DNA from: Streptomyces fildesensis
GTDB lineage: Bacteria; Actinomycetota; Actinomycetes; Streptomycetales; Streptomycetaceae
Direction: 5' to 3'
DNA length: 64,000 nt
NCBI RefSeq assembly: GCF_016107395.1
Contig: NZ_JAAIKO010000014.1
Coordinates: 1 to 64,000 of the forward strand
This document shows, one piece after another, positions 23,734-33,282 of the stretch. The stretch's first letter is position 1. Each line of letters begins with the position of its first letter. Below the pieces are notes generated by a model. That model worked only from the letters and a program-made list of their open reading frames with translations. It ran no database searches and was not told where the DNA came from. The position numbers and the translations under genes were made by a program.

Positions 23734-24825
23734 ATGAGACTTACCGACATATCGCTGGACTGGACGCTCTCGGGGGCCGTGGGCCTGGCGGTCCTCGCGG
23801 CCTCGGCGGTCGCGCTCCGCAACCGCCGTGCGCGCGGCGGCGACGAGAACGTACCCGGCAGCGATTCATGGGAGCGCAGCGAGGAACGCCGGCGCCGCAA
23901 GGAAGCGGTCTACGGAAGCGCGTCGTACGTCCTGCTCTTCTGCTGTGCGGCGGTCGCCGCGGCGCTCTCCTTCCACGGACTGGTCGGCTTCGGCCGGCAG
24001 AACCTGAACCTCGACGGCGGCTGGGAGTACCTGGTCCCGTTCGGCCTCGACGGCGCGGCGATGTTCTGCTCGGTGCTCGCGGTGCGCGAGGCCAGCCACG
24101 GCGACGCGGCGCTCGGCTCCCGGATGCTGGTGTGGATGTTCGCGGGCGCCGCGGCCTGGTTCAACTGGGTGCACGCGCCACGCGGTATCGAGCACGCCGG
24201 CGCTCCGCAGTTCTTCGCCGGGATGTCCCTGTCGGCGGCGGTGCTGTTCGACCGGGCGCTCAAGCAGACCCGCCGGGCCGCGCTGCGCGAACAGGGCCTG
24301 GTGCCGCGTCCGCTGCCGCAGATCAGGATGGTCCGCTGGATGCGCGCCCCGCTGGAGACCTACGGCGCCTGGTCGCTGATGCTGCTGGAGAACGTGCGCT
24401 CGCTCGACGAGGCGGTGGAGGAGGTCCGCGAGGACCGCAAGCAGAAGGCAGTGAACGACGTCCGCCGCCGCGACCACGACCGGCTGGAGCGGGCCCGGGT
24501 CAGGGCGCTCAACCGCCAGCACCGCGGCTGGAGCCGGGACCGGGGCGACCGTCGCCCGGAACTGCCCGGCGGAGGCGCGGGCGGCGGAGGTCAGGGCGGC
24601 ACCACGGAGCCCGTCATAACCGCCGGGACGGCCGAACTGCCGGTGCGCCCGCGTCCCCCCTTCCAGCCGGAGCGCTCGGAGCGGTCCGAACTGCCGGCGG
24701 CGTCACCGGTGCCGGCGGAAGCGCCGCTCACCGTCGACCTCACGGCCGAGGACGACACGCTGACGATCCCCCGGCTGGATTCACTGGAGCGCAAACTCCA
24801 GGACCTGGAACGGCAGTTCGGCTGA
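23734..24825 (+). CDS. DUF2637 membrane protein
   Basis: A 363-residue protein. One N-terminal helix (about 10-28) is followed by a charged stretch, then three further helices (about 65-85, 95-115, 130-150). This core contains GRQNLNLDGGWEYLVPFGLDGAAM and matches the DUF2637 family, found widely in Streptomyces and related to plasmid spread proteins. The C-terminal half is cytoplasmic, basic and then Gly/Pro-rich, ending in a short coiled-coil-like helix (LDSLERKLQDLERQFG). Function is unknown; a chromosomal remnant of plasmid-type functions is one possibility. Confidence 0.75.
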   Translation: MRLTDISLDWTLSGAVGLAVLAASAVALRNRRARGGDENVPGSDSWERSEERRRRKEAVYGSASYVLLFCCAAVAAALSFHGLVGFGRQNLNLDGGWEYLVPFGLDGAAMFCSVLAVREASHGDAALGSRMLVWMFAGAAAWFNWVHAPRGIEHAGAPQFFAGMSLSAAVLFDRALKQTRRAALREQGLVPRPLPQIRMVRWMRAPLETYGAWSLMLLENVRSLDEAVEEVREDRKQKAVNDVRRRDHDRLERARVRALNRQHRGWSRDRGDRRPELPGGGAGGGGQGGTTEPVITAGTAELPVRPRPPFQPERSERSELPAASPVPAEAPLTVDLTAEDDTLTIPRLDSLERKLQDLERQFG

Positions 24826-24848
24826 TCCTCGGGCGACACATCGTCATG

Positions 24849-25352
24849 TCAGGCGGTGTCGACGGCCAGCTCGAACCAGACGATCTTCCCGGTGCCCAGT
24901 GAGCGCACACCCCAGGAATCGGCGAGCGCCTGCACGAGCAGCAGCCCGCGGCCCGACGTGGCGTTCTCGCCCGGTGTGTGCAGCCGGGGGCGCCTGGCCG
25001 CGTGGTCGTGCACCTCGACGCGCAGCCGGTGCACCGGCCCGCCGGAGAGCGTCGCGGTGAGCACCGCTCCCTCGTCCGTGTGCTGGAGCGCGTTGGTGAC
25101 CAGTTCGCTGGCCAGCAGTTCGGCGATGTCGACCAGTCCCGGCACACCCCAGTGCCGCAGCTGCTCGCGCAGCAGCCTGCGCGCCTCGGCTATCGCCGAG
25201 AGATCCGCGTGGCGCAGGGCGTGCCGCAGTTCCCGCACCTCGACGGTGCCTCGTGGTCCGTGGCCGCATTCTTCCTTCGGCTGACGCTCCATCGCTCCGC
25301 TCCGGCCGCCGCCCTCATCCCCGTCGAACATCCTGTCGGGATGCATGCCCAC
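24849..25352 (-). CDS. ATP-binding anti-sigma-factor-like protein (HATPase)
   Basis: A small GHKL-type HATPase like RsbW/SpoIIAB, expected to bind ATP and a sigma factor or anti-anti-sigma partner. The N-box is seen as LASELVTNALQHT and the G1 box is degenerate around GRGLLLVQALADSWGV. Two starts are possible: GTG at 25352 (167 residues) or ATG at 25292 (147 residues); neither has a strong ribosome binding site. No partner sigma factor or antagonist is adjacent, typical of the many orphan proteins of this kind in Streptomyces. Confidence 0.8.
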   Translation of the reverse strand: MGMHPDRMFDGDEGGGRSGAMERQPKEECGHGPRGTVEVRELRHALRHADLSAIAEARRLLREQLRHWGVPGLVDIAELLASELVTNALQHTDEGAVLTATLSGGPVHRLRVEVHDHAARRPRLHTPGENATSGRGLLLVQALADSWGVRSLGTGKIVWFELAVDTA

Positions 25353-25514
25353 CGCAGGGCCATCCAGTCATGGGCCCGGGTTCCGCCGGGGGCACGGCAG
25401 TGCTGCCCACCACCGGCCGGACGGACCCTTGTTGCGGACGCGGGGGGAACGGGTAACCCCTCGCATGAGCCGATTCCGCCGGGGGGTGACCCCCGAACCC
25501 CCTCAGGAGCCGCG

Positions 25515-28500
25515 ATGCACGACGACCGGCAGTTGGTCGAAGGACGTCTGGACCGGGCGGTCACCCAGTTCATCAGGCCCGCCCAGTACGCCGCCCGGGT
25601 GCCGCTGACCCTGTCCGTGTGGCAGGTGGCGGGTGAACCGGTCCCGGTGGAACAGGCGCTGCAGGGGGTCTTCGAACCCTTCGCGCCCGGCACCGAATGG
25701 GGCACTCCGTGGTCGACCAGCTGGTTCCGGCTGGAGGGCGCCGTGCCGCAGAACTGGGTCGGGCAGCGCGTCGAGGTGGTCATCGACCCCGGGTTCACCG
25801 GCGAGGGACCGGGGTTCCAGGCCGAGGGACTGGTCCACGACGCGGCGGGGGTGCCGGTGAAGGGCATCCATCCGATGAACCGCCATGTCCCGGTGACCGC
25901 TTCGGCGCTGGGCGGCGAGCCGGTGCACCTGCTGCTGGAGGCGGCCGCCAACCCGGCCGTGCTGCACGGCTTCGCCCCCACCCTGCTCGGCGACGTGCTG
26001 ACCGCCGGGGACCGGCCGCTGTACCGTTTCGCCTCCGCCGACCTGGCGGTCCTCGACGAGCAGGTCTGGCATCTGCTGCTGGACATCGAGGTGCTCTCCG
26101 AGCTGATGGGCGAGCTGGCCCCGCACGAACCGCGCCGGCACGAGATCCTGCGGGCGCTGGAGAACATGCTGGACGCCCTGGACCTGCACGATGTGCGCGG
26201 CACCGCGCCCGCCGCCCGTGCCGAACTGGTCGAGGCGCTGTCCCGGCCCGCGCACGCCAGCGCCCACCGGATCTCCGCCGCCGGGCACGCCCATATCGAC
26301 TCGGCCTGGCTGTGGCCACTGCGCGAGACCGTCCGCAAGGCGTCCCGGACGTTCGCCAACGTCACCGCGCTCGCCCAGGAGTACCCCGAGCTGGTCTTCG
26401 CCTGCTCGCAGGCCCAGCAGTACGCCTGGGTCAAGGAGCACCAGCCGCACATCTGGCAGCGCATCCAGCGGGCCGTGCGCGACGGGTCCTGGGCGCCCGT
26501 CGGGTCGATGTGGGTCGAGCCGGACGCCAACATGCCCGGCGGCGAGGCGCTGGCCCGCCAGCTCGTGCACGGCAAGCGGTTCTTCCTCGACGAGCTGGGA
26601 GTGGAGACCGAGGAGGTCTGGCTGCCGGACTCGTTCGGCTACACCGCCGCCTTCCCGCAGCTGGCGGAGCTGGCCGGGGTCCGCTGGTTCCTCACCCAGA
26701 AGCTGTCGTGGAACCAGTCCAACAAGATGCCGCACCACACGTTCTGGTGGGAAGGCATCGACGGAACGCGGGTGTTCACCCACTTCCCACCCGTCGACAC
26801 CTACAACTCGCACTTCGCAGGCCACGAACTCGCCCGCGCGGTACGGAACTTCGCCGAGAAGGGCCGCGCCACCCGTTCCCTGGTGCCGTTCGGCTGGGGT
26901 GACGGCGGCGGCGGCCCGACCCGGGAGATGATGGAGAAGGCCCGCAGGCTGCGGTCGCTGGAGGGCTCACCGCGGGTCGACATCGAGAAACCGGCCGCCT
27001 TCTTCGCGGCGGCGGAACGCGAGTACGCCCGCGAGGCGCCGGTCTGGTCCGGCGAGATGTACCTGGAGCTGCACCGGGCCACGTACACCACCCAGGCGAA
27101 GACCAAGCAGGGCAACCGGCGCAGTGAACACCTGCTGCGGGAGGCCGAGCTCTGGGCCACCACCGCGGCGCTGCGCGACCCGTCGTACGGCTATCCGTAC
27201 GACGATCTGGACCGGATCTGGAAGACGGTGCTGCTGCACCAGTTCCACGACATCCTGCCGGGCAGCTCGATCGCCTGGGTGCACCGCGAGGCCCGCGACA
27301 CCTACGAGCGGGTGCGCGAGGAGCTGACGGGGATCACCACCGCCGCCGTCCGGTCGCTGGGCGGTGGCGCCCCCGCCGTCCTCAACGCCGCACCGTACGG
27401 CCGGGACGAGGTGGTCGAGGCCGACGCCGCCGGGCTGCCGGACGGCATCGGCGCCCAGCGGCTGGCGGACGGCCGGGCGGCGGTCGCCGTCCGGGTGCCC
27501 GCGCTCGGCTCCGCGCCGCTGGCCGGTACCGACCCCGGGCACACCCCGGTCACGGTCACCGTCAGCGGTGGCACGCACGTCCTCGACAACGGCCTGCTGC
27601 GGGTCGTCGTCGACGCGGACGGGCTGCTGGCCTCCGTCGTCGATCTGCGGGCCGGCGGACGCGAGGTGCTGGCGCCCGGCACCCGCGGCAACCTGCTGCA
27701 GCTGCATCCCGACCACCCCAACAAGTGGGACGCCTGGGACATCGACCGGCACTACCGCCGGCGGCGCACCGATCTGACGGCCGCCGAGTCGGTCGCGGCG
27801 ACCGCCACCGGCCCGCTGCTCGCGGTGGTGCGCACCGTACGGGCCTTCGGATCGTCCCGGGTACGCCAGGACCTCCGGCTGCGCGCCGGCAGCTCGCGGC
27901 TGGACTTCGTCACCGAGGTGGACTGGCACGAGTCCGAGAAGGTGCTCAAGGCGGCCTTCCCGGTCGATGTGCACGCCGACCGCAGCGCGTCCGAGATCCA
28001 GTTCGGCCATGTCTTCCGCCCGACGCACACCAACACCAGCTGGGACGCGGCGCGTTTCGAGATCTGCGCGCACCGCTGGCTGCGGGTCGCCGAGCCCGGC
28101 TACGGCGTCGCGGTGCTCAACGACTCGACGTACGGCCATGACGTGACCCGCACCGTGCACGCGGGACGTACCGGAACCACCGTCCGGCTGACCCTGCTGC
28201 GCGCTCCGCACAGCCCCGACCCGGAGACCGACCAGGGCACGCACCGCTTCACCTACGCGCTGCTGCCGGGCGCCGGGACCGGCGACGCGGTGGCCGAGGG
28301 GCTGGCGCTGAATCTGCCGCTGCGGATCGCCGGGGCGCCGGCGGTGCCGTCACTGGTGTCCGCCGATCACCCGTCGATCACCGTCGAGGCGGTGAAACTC
28401 GCCGACGACCGCTCGGGCGATGTGGTGGTGCGGCTCTACGAGTCGCGCGGCGGCCGGGTGGCCGGCACCCTCTCGACGGCGTTCCCGGTCGCCGACGCGA

Positions 28501-28622
28501 CGGTGACGGATCTGCTGGAGCGTCCACTGCGGGCCGCGGAGCGGGCCGGGGACGGCGGCGTCGCGCTGGAGCTGCGCCCGTTCCAGATCCTGACGCTGCG
28601 GCTCCGGCCCGCGCGTTCCTGA
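25515..28622 (+). CDS. alpha-mannosidase, GH38
   Basis: A 1035-residue zinc-dependent glycoside hydrolase family 38 enzyme, predicted cytoplasmic (no signal peptide). The metal site starts at HAHID (H258, H260, D262) and the nucleophile is D372 in LPDSFGYTAAFPQ. A central three-helix domain and a C-terminal beta-rich domain complete the usual fold; the length is normal for the bacterial branch. The ATG at 25515 follows AGGAG by 5 bases; longer in-frame starts run through the divergent HATPase gene. It probably trims alpha-mannosides from imported oligosaccharides. No transporter is linked. Confidence 0.92.
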   Translation: MHDDRQLVEGRLDRAVTQFIRPAQYAARVPLTLSVWQVAGEPVPVEQALQGVFEPFAPGTEWGTPWSTSWFRLEGAVPQNWVGQRVEVVIDPGFTGEGPGFQAEGLVHDAAGVPVKGIHPMNRHVPVTASALGGEPVHLLLEAAANPAVLHGFAPTLLGDVLTAGDRPLYRFASADLAVLDEQVWHLLLDIEVLSELMGELAPHEPRRHEILRALENMLDALDLHDVRGTAPAARAELVEALSRPAHASAHRISAAGHAHIDSAWLWPLRETVRKASRTFANVTALAQEYPELVFACSQAQQYAWVKEHQPHIWQRIQRAVRDGSWAPVGSMWVEPDANMPGGEALARQLVHGKRFFLDELGVETEEVWLPDSFGYTAAFPQLAELAGVRWFLTQKLSWNQSNKMPHHTFWWEGIDGTRVFTHFPPVDTYNSHFAGHELARAVRNFAEKGRATRSLVPFGWGDGGGGPTREMMEKARRLRSLEGSPRVDIEKPAAFFAAAEREYAREAPVWSGEMYLELHRATYTTQAKTKQGNRRSEHLLREAELWATTAALRDPSYGYPYDDLDRIWKTVLLHQFHDILPGSSIAWVHREARDTYERVREELTGITTAAVRSLGGGAPAVLNAAPYGRDEVVEADAAGLPDGIGAQRLADGRAAVAVRVPALGSAPLAGTDPGHTPVTVTVSGGTHVLDNGLLRVVVDADGLLASVVDLRAGGREVLAPGTRGNLLQLHPDHPNKWDAWDIDRHYRRRRTDLTAAESVAATATGPLLAVVRTVRAFGSSRVRQDLRLRAGSSRLDFVTEVDWHESEKVLKAAFPVDVHADRSASEIQFGHVFRPTHTNTSWDAARFEICAHRWLRVAEPGYGVAVLNDSTYGHDVTRTVHAGRTGTTVRLTLLRAPHSPDPETDQGTHRFTYALLPGAGTGDAVAEGLALNLPLRIAGAPAVPSLVSADHPSITVEAVKLADDRSGDVVVRLYESRGGRVAGTLSTAFPVADATVTDLLERPLRAAERAGDGGVALELRPFQILTLRLRPARS

Positions 28623-28658
28623 GCAACCACCGCCAGGGGCCGGGGTCAAGGGCCGGGG

Positions 28659-30401
28659 TCAGGGCCGCGGCACGTTGCGCAGGTTGGAGCGCGCCATCTG
28701 CAGCATCCTGCCGACCCCGCCGTCGAGCACCGTCCTGCTCATCGACAGCGCGAAGCCGCCGATCTGCTCACCCGTGATCTTCGGCGGGATGGACAGCGCG
28801 TTCGGGTCGGTGACCACGTCCACCAGTGCCGGCCCCTTGTGCCGGAACGCGCCGCGCAGCGCGTCCCGCAGCTCCTTCGGCTTCTCCACCCGGACCCCGT
28901 AGGCCCCGCACGCCCGCGCGACCGCCGCGAAGTCCGGGTTGTGGTTGGCCGTTCCGGACGCCGGCAGACCCGCCACCAGCATCTCCAGCTCGACCATGCC
29001 GAGCGAGGAGTTGTTGAACAGCACGATCTTCACCGGCAGTTCGTGCTGCACCAGGGTCAGGAAGTCACCCATCAGCATCGAGAAACCGCCGTCGCCGGAC
29101 ATCGCGACGACCTGGCGGCTGCGGTCCAGGAACTGGGCGCCGATCGCCTGCGGCATCGCGTTGGCCATCGAGCCGTGGGTGAACGAGCCGATCACCCGGC
29201 GCTTGCCGTTCGGGGTGAGGTAGCGGGCGGCCCAGACGTTGCACATGCCGGTGTCGACGGTGAAGACCGCGTCGTCCGCGGCCTCCTCGTCCAGGACCGA
29301 GGCCACGTACTCGGGGTGGATCGGGACGTGCTTCCCGACCTTGCGGGTGTACGCCTTGACGACGCCTTCCAGGGCGTCGCTGTGCTTCTTCAGCATCCGG
29401 TCGAGGAACTTGCGCTGCGTCTTGGCCCGCACTTTGGGCGTCAGACAGCTCAGCGTCTCGCGCACATCGCCCCACACCGCCAGATCCAGCTTGGAACGGC
29501 GGCCGAGGTGCTCCGGGCGGACGTCCACCTGCACGATCTTCACGTCGTCGGGCAGGAAGGCGTTGTACGGGAAGTCCGTGCCGAGCAGGATCAGCAGGTC
29601 GCACTCGTGCATCGCCTCGTACGCGGCTCCGTAGCCGAGCAGTCCGCTCATGCCCACGTCGTACGGGTTGTCGAACTGGATCCACTCCTTTCCGCGCAGG
29701 GCATGGCCGACCGGCGCCTTCACCCGCTCGGCGAAAGCCATCACCTCGTCGTGCGCGCCGGCCGTGCCGCTGCCGCAGAACAGCGTCACCTTGTCCGCGG
29801 CGTCCACCATCCGGGCGAGCGCGTCGAGCTCGGCGTCACCGGGCCGGACCGAGGGCCGGCGGGTGACGAGGGCGTGCTCGATGCTGCGCTGCGGGGCCGG
29901 CTGCGCCGCGATGTCGCCGGGGAGGCTGATGACGGAGACGCCACCGCGGCCGATCGCGTGCTGGATCGCGGTCTGCAGCACCCGGGGCATCTGCTGCGGG
30001 TTGGAGATCAGCTCGCTGTAGTGGCTGCATTCCTTGAACATCTGGTCCGGGTGGGTCTCCTGGAAGTAACCGGTGCCGATCTCGCTGCTGGGGATCTGCG
30101 CGGCCAGCGCCAGCACCGGGGCCATCGAGCGGTGCGCGTCGAACAGGCCGTTGAGCAGATGGGCGTTGCCGGGGCCGCAGGAACCGGCGCAGGCCGTCAG
30201 CTTCCCGGAGATCTGGGCCTCCGCGCCCGCGGCGAAGGCCGCCACCTCCTCGTGGCGCACATGCACCCATTCGATGGCCGCGTTGCGCCGGATCGCGTCG
30301 ACGACGGGGTTGAGGCTGTCGCCGACGACGCCGTACATCCGCTCCACCCCGGCTCGCACCAGGACGTCGACGAACTGCTCGGCCACGGTCTGCTTCGCCA
30401 T
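28659..30401 (-). CDS. thiamine-pyrophosphate pyruvate oxidase/dehydrogenase (PoxB type)
   Basis: A 580-residue ThDP enzyme of the pyruvate oxidase / pyruvate:quinone oxidoreductase branch. The three TPP-family domains are in order: an N-terminal PYR domain with catalytic Glu in RHEEVAAFAAG, a central FAD-type domain, and a PP domain with the ThDP motif GDGGFSMLMGDF...NN. It likely decarboxylates pyruvate to acetate with electrons to quinone; other ThDP activities cannot be excluded. The start is uncertain: ATG at 30401 (MAKQTV) agrees with homologues, and ATG at 30440 would add 13 residues. It is convergent with the mannosidase gene, 36 bp apart. Confidence 0.85.
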   Translation of the reverse strand: MAKQTVAEQFVDVLVRAGVERMYGVVGDSLNPVVDAIRRNAAIEWVHVRHEEVAAFAAGAEAQISGKLTACAGSCGPGNAHLLNGLFDAHRSMAPVLALAAQIPSSEIGTGYFQETHPDQMFKECSHYSELISNPQQMPRVLQTAIQHAIGRGGVSVISLPGDIAAQPAPQRSIEHALVTRRPSVRPGDAELDALARMVDAADKVTLFCGSGTAGAHDEVMAFAERVKAPVGHALRGKEWIQFDNPYDVGMSGLLGYGAAYEAMHECDLLILLGTDFPYNAFLPDDVKIVQVDVRPEHLGRRSKLDLAVWGDVRETLSCLTPKVRAKTQRKFLDRMLKKHSDALEGVVKAYTRKVGKHVPIHPEYVASVLDEEAADDAVFTVDTGMCNVWAARYLTPNGKRRVIGSFTHGSMANAMPQAIGAQFLDRSRQVVAMSGDGGFSMLMGDFLTLVQHELPVKIVLFNNSSLGMVELEMLVAGLPASGTANHNPDFAAVARACGAYGVRVEKPKELRDALRGAFRHKGPALVDVVTDPNALSIPPKITGEQIGGFALSMSRTVLDGGVGRMLQMARSNLRNVPRP

Positions 30402-30488
30402 CGGGCGCACCAATCGCTCGTCGCGGGGACTTCGCTCCATCTCCCCACGACGAGGACGGGTCCGCCACTCAGGCGCGCGCGGTCGCGT

Positions 30489-32003
30489 TCAGGCGTCCCA
30501 GACGCCGACGGCGGTGCGGTCGTCGGCGTAGCCCTTGACGCGGGTCTGCGCCTCGGCCAGGAACGCGGTGAGGCCCGGCGGGCGGCCGCTGCCCCACTGG
30601 TGGGCCAGCCGGGCGGCGAGGGCCGGCTCGCCGCGCAGCGGTTCGGCGAGGCCACCACTGCACAGCAGCAGCGCGTCGCCGGGATGCGCGACCGAGGCCC
30701 GGAAGCGGAAGCGCTCGCCGGGCTCCGCGTCCTTGCCGACCGGGTCCAGGTCCTGCCAGCTGCCGTCGCGGATCCGGAACAGCCCGCCGTCCCCGACGCC
30801 GAAGAACAGCCGGATGCGGCAGGACGGGTCCACCGGCAGCAGCAGGCAGCGCAGCGAGGCCGTGTACTGGCCCTCCTCCAACCCGAGGTCCTCGCCCCGG
30901 GCGCGCAGCCGCCCGTAGCAGCGGTCGGTGAGCCGGTGCAGCCCGGACTTGAGCGAGCCGCGGCGGGCGGCGCGGATGTCCTCGGACAGCCGCAGCTGGC
31001 TCCGGCCGACCGCGCCGGCGATCCACCGGCAGGCGTCCTGCGCGGCCCGGGGCGCGTCATCGGCGGCCCGCGCGCCACTGGCGACCGCCAGCAGCAGGAG
31101 GCCGTCGTCGCCGGTGCCGAAGCGCGCCGTCAGCAGCGCGTCCCGCCGGGGCTGGCCCCGGTACCGCGCGGAATCCCCGCGTACGGAGGCGGTCCGCAGC
31201 GTCAGGACGCCGTACTGCGCCCCGTCCAGCACCGTGTCGGGTACGAGGCTGTCGAGCTCGTCCGGGTGCGCCACCGGCCAGGCGGTCGGCTCCGCCGCGT
31301 ACGTCGGAGGGCCGTCGCCCACGAACGGGGGCGCCGCCTCGGCGGCCGGCTCCGCCGCCGCCCATCCGGGCGGCAGGTCCGGCGCCGGGCCGGGATCAGG
31401 ATCGCTCCACGTCACCGGGCCTTCGCCGAAGGCGGTCGGCGCCGGTGCCTCGTAGGGCGGCTGGTACGCCTGCCGCGGTTCCTCGTAGGGCTGCTGATAC
31501 GCCTGCTGCGGTGTCTCCCGCGGCCCCCACGCCTCGCCCGCGGTGGGGATCACCCCGCCGCGCGGCGGCCGGTCCGCCGGAGCCGGCTGCGGAGCCGCCT
31601 GCTGGGACGGGACGGTGGGCGATGGCGGTGCGGGCGCCGCGGGCGGTGTCTGCGGCGGTGCGGCCTGGGCGGCCGTCCGGCCGGTCCGGCGGAGCCGGAG
31701 GGTGTCCGGCGGTCCGGGGTCGTCGTGCTCGGGCGCATCCTGGTCGTACGGGCTCCGGTCGTACGGGCCCTGTGCGTACGGATCCCGGGCGGGCGGCACC
31801 CGGTCGGCGGGCGGTTCGTCCCGAACAGGTGGATCGTCCCGGACCGCCGGTTCGTCCGGGGCGCCCACGGCGGACAGGGCCGAGGCGTAGTGGTCGTCGA
31901 CCGTTTCGGCCGACTCCTGTGGATCGCCCGGTTCCGGGCTCCCGTACAACTGGCGCCACCACTCGTCCTCTTGACGAGGGTGCGTCTCCCCCTGCTGGCT
32001 CAT
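30489..32003 (-). CDS. PP2C-like protein with long disordered N-terminus
   Basis: A 504-residue protein. The first ~230 residues are disordered, rich in Pro, Asp, Gln and Tyr, with repeats of the type PYDQD/PYEEP. The C-terminal ~260 residues follow the PP2C phosphatase order: AVASGARAADDA, LRCLLLPVD, FFGVGDGGLFRIRDG, GDALLLCSGGLAEPL and ADDRTAVGVW. The first metal motif of true PP2C enzymes (DGxGG) is replaced by SGARA, so catalysis is doubtful, although the final DD is kept. ATG at 32003 with AAGGG upstream is preferred over longer frames. It is divergent from the TrmB/LuxR regulator gene. Confidence 0.7.
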   Translation of the reverse strand: MSQQGETHPRQEDEWWRQLYGSPEPGDPQESAETVDDHYASALSAVGAPDEPAVRDDPPVRDEPPADRVPPARDPYAQGPYDRSPYDQDAPEHDDPGPPDTLRLRRTGRTAAQAAPPQTPPAAPAPPSPTVPSQQAAPQPAPADRPPRGGVIPTAGEAWGPRETPQQAYQQPYEEPRQAYQPPYEAPAPTAFGEGPVTWSDPDPGPAPDLPPGWAAAEPAAEAAPPFVGDGPPTYAAEPTAWPVAHPDELDSLVPDTVLDGAQYGVLTLRTASVRGDSARYRGQPRRDALLTARFGTGDDGLLLLAVASGARAADDAPRAAQDACRWIAGAVGRSQLRLSEDIRAARRGSLKSGLHRLTDRCYGRLRARGEDLGLEEGQYTASLRCLLLPVDPSCRIRLFFGVGDGGLFRIRDGSWQDLDPVGKDAEPGERFRFRASVAHPGDALLLCSGGLAEPLRGEPALAARLAHQWGSGRPPGLTAFLAEAQTRVKGYADDRTAVGVWDA

Positions 32004-32121
32004 GCCCTTATTGTCCACCGCGAAAGGCCTTCGGAAACGGTGGACGGCATACCTGACGCGGGTCCGTCGGCCGGCCCTCCCCCCACGGTGGGGTCGGCCG
32101 ACGGCGCTCGAGCGAAACGAC

Positions 32122-32141
32122 CCAAGTCGTGCCAAGTCATG
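32122..32141. repeat. 10-bp direct repeat in divergent promoter region
   Basis: CCAAGTCGTG (32122-32131) is followed at once by CCAAGTCATG (32132-32141), one helical turn apart. They lie between the divergent PP2C-like and TrmB/LuxR genes, 104 bp before the regulator start. The phasing suits binding of a dimeric or tandem regulator. Confidence 0.45.
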
Positions 32142-32244
32142 CCCGCATCGCCGCCACACTGGCAGAACAGGGGGGTGAGCAGGGAAGATGTCCGCGGCGG
32201 GAAACCGCCGTGGCTCATTCCCGCCACCTTGGGGAGGGGGCGCC

Positions 32245-33228
32245 GTGCTCGGTGCCATAGGACTCGACGACGTCCAGGAGTCCGCTTACCGCGCGTTGAT
32301 CGGTCTCGGTGCGGCCGAGATATCCGACCTCGCGCAGCGCCTCGGCACGTCCGAGGAGGATGCGGCTCGCACACTGCGACGGCTGGAGGGACACGGACTG
32401 GTGGCCCAGTCCTCGGCCCGGCCGGGCCGCTGGGTCGCCGCGCCACCGGGCGTCGCGCTCGCCGCGCTGCTCACCCAGCAGCGGTATGAACTCGAACAGG
32501 CGGAACTCGCGGCGGCCGTGCTCGCCTCGGAGTTCCGGGCCGAGGCCACCGAACCCGCCGTCCACGACCTGCTGGAAGTGGTGACCGGCGCGAACGCCGT
32601 CGCCCAGCGCTTCCTGCAACTGCAGCTCGGCGCGGAGAAGGAGGTCTGCGCCCTGGTCACCGGCACCCCCGTCGCCGTGACCGGCATGGACAACAGCGCC
32701 GAGGAGCAGGCCGCCGAGCGCGGTGTCGCCTACCGCGTGGTGATCGAACGCGAGATCCTCACCAGCGCGAACGGCATCACCGAGCTCTCCGCCGCGATGA
32801 ACCGCAGCGAGCAGGTACGGGTGATCGACAGGGTCCCGACGAAGCTGGTGGTGGCGGACGCGTCGCTCGCCATGGTGCCGCTGACCCGCCGCACCGGACA
32901 GCCCGCCGCGCTGGTCGTGCACGCCAGCGGTCTGCTCGAATCCCTGATGGGGCTCTTCGAGGGGGTGTGGCGCACCTCGATGCCGCTGCGGCTGAACGGC
33001 CTCGGCGTCGACGAGGTGCCGCTGGACGCGCCCGACTTCGTCGATCTGCAGATCCTCTCGCTGCTCCTCGCCGGGCTCACCGACGCCAGCGTCGCCAAGC
33101 AGCTCGATCTCGGGCTGCGCACCGTGCAGCGCCGGGTGAAGCACCTCATGGAGATCGCCGGGGTCACCACCCGGCTCCAGCTCGGCTGGCACGCCTACGA
33201 ACGCGGCTGGGTCGCCCGGCACGGGTGA
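32245..33228 (+). CDS. TrmB/LuxR-type helix-turn-helix regulator
   Basis: A 327-residue regulator. The N-terminus is a TrmB-like winged helix (about 8-75, AEISDLAQRLGTSEEDAARTLRRLEGHGLV), the middle has a PLD-like sensor fold, and the C-terminus is a LuxR-type helix-turn-helix (about 270-325, LLLAGLTDASVAKQLDLGLRTVQRRVKHLM). The GTG at 32245 follows GGGGAGGGGG by 4 bases. Streptomyces carry many members of this class, often beside secondary metabolite clusters; none is visible here. It may autoregulate through the direct repeat upstream. Confidence 0.8.
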   Translation: MLGAIGLDDVQESAYRALIGLGAAEISDLAQRLGTSEEDAARTLRRLEGHGLVAQSSARPGRWVAAPPGVALAALLTQQRYELEQAELAAAVLASEFRAEATEPAVHDLLEVVTGANAVAQRFLQLQLGAEKEVCALVTGTPVAVTGMDNSAEEQAAERGVAYRVVIEREILTSANGITELSAAMNRSEQVRVIDRVPTKLVVADASLAMVPLTRRTGQPAALVVHASGLLESLMGLFEGVWRTSMPLRLNGLGVDEVPLDAPDFVDLQILSLLLAGLTDASVAKQLDLGLRTVQRRVKHLMEIAGVTTRLQLGWHAYERGWVARHG

Positions 33229-33282
33229 CCACCCGGCCGATATCCGGGGGCGGGCGCGGCGACTATCCGGCAGGGTGAGCTC

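Noticed and set aside
24978-25514. Upstream extension of the alpha-mannosidase frame
   Set aside because: The extension is antisense to the HATPase gene, and the ATG at 25515 has a proper AGGAG site.
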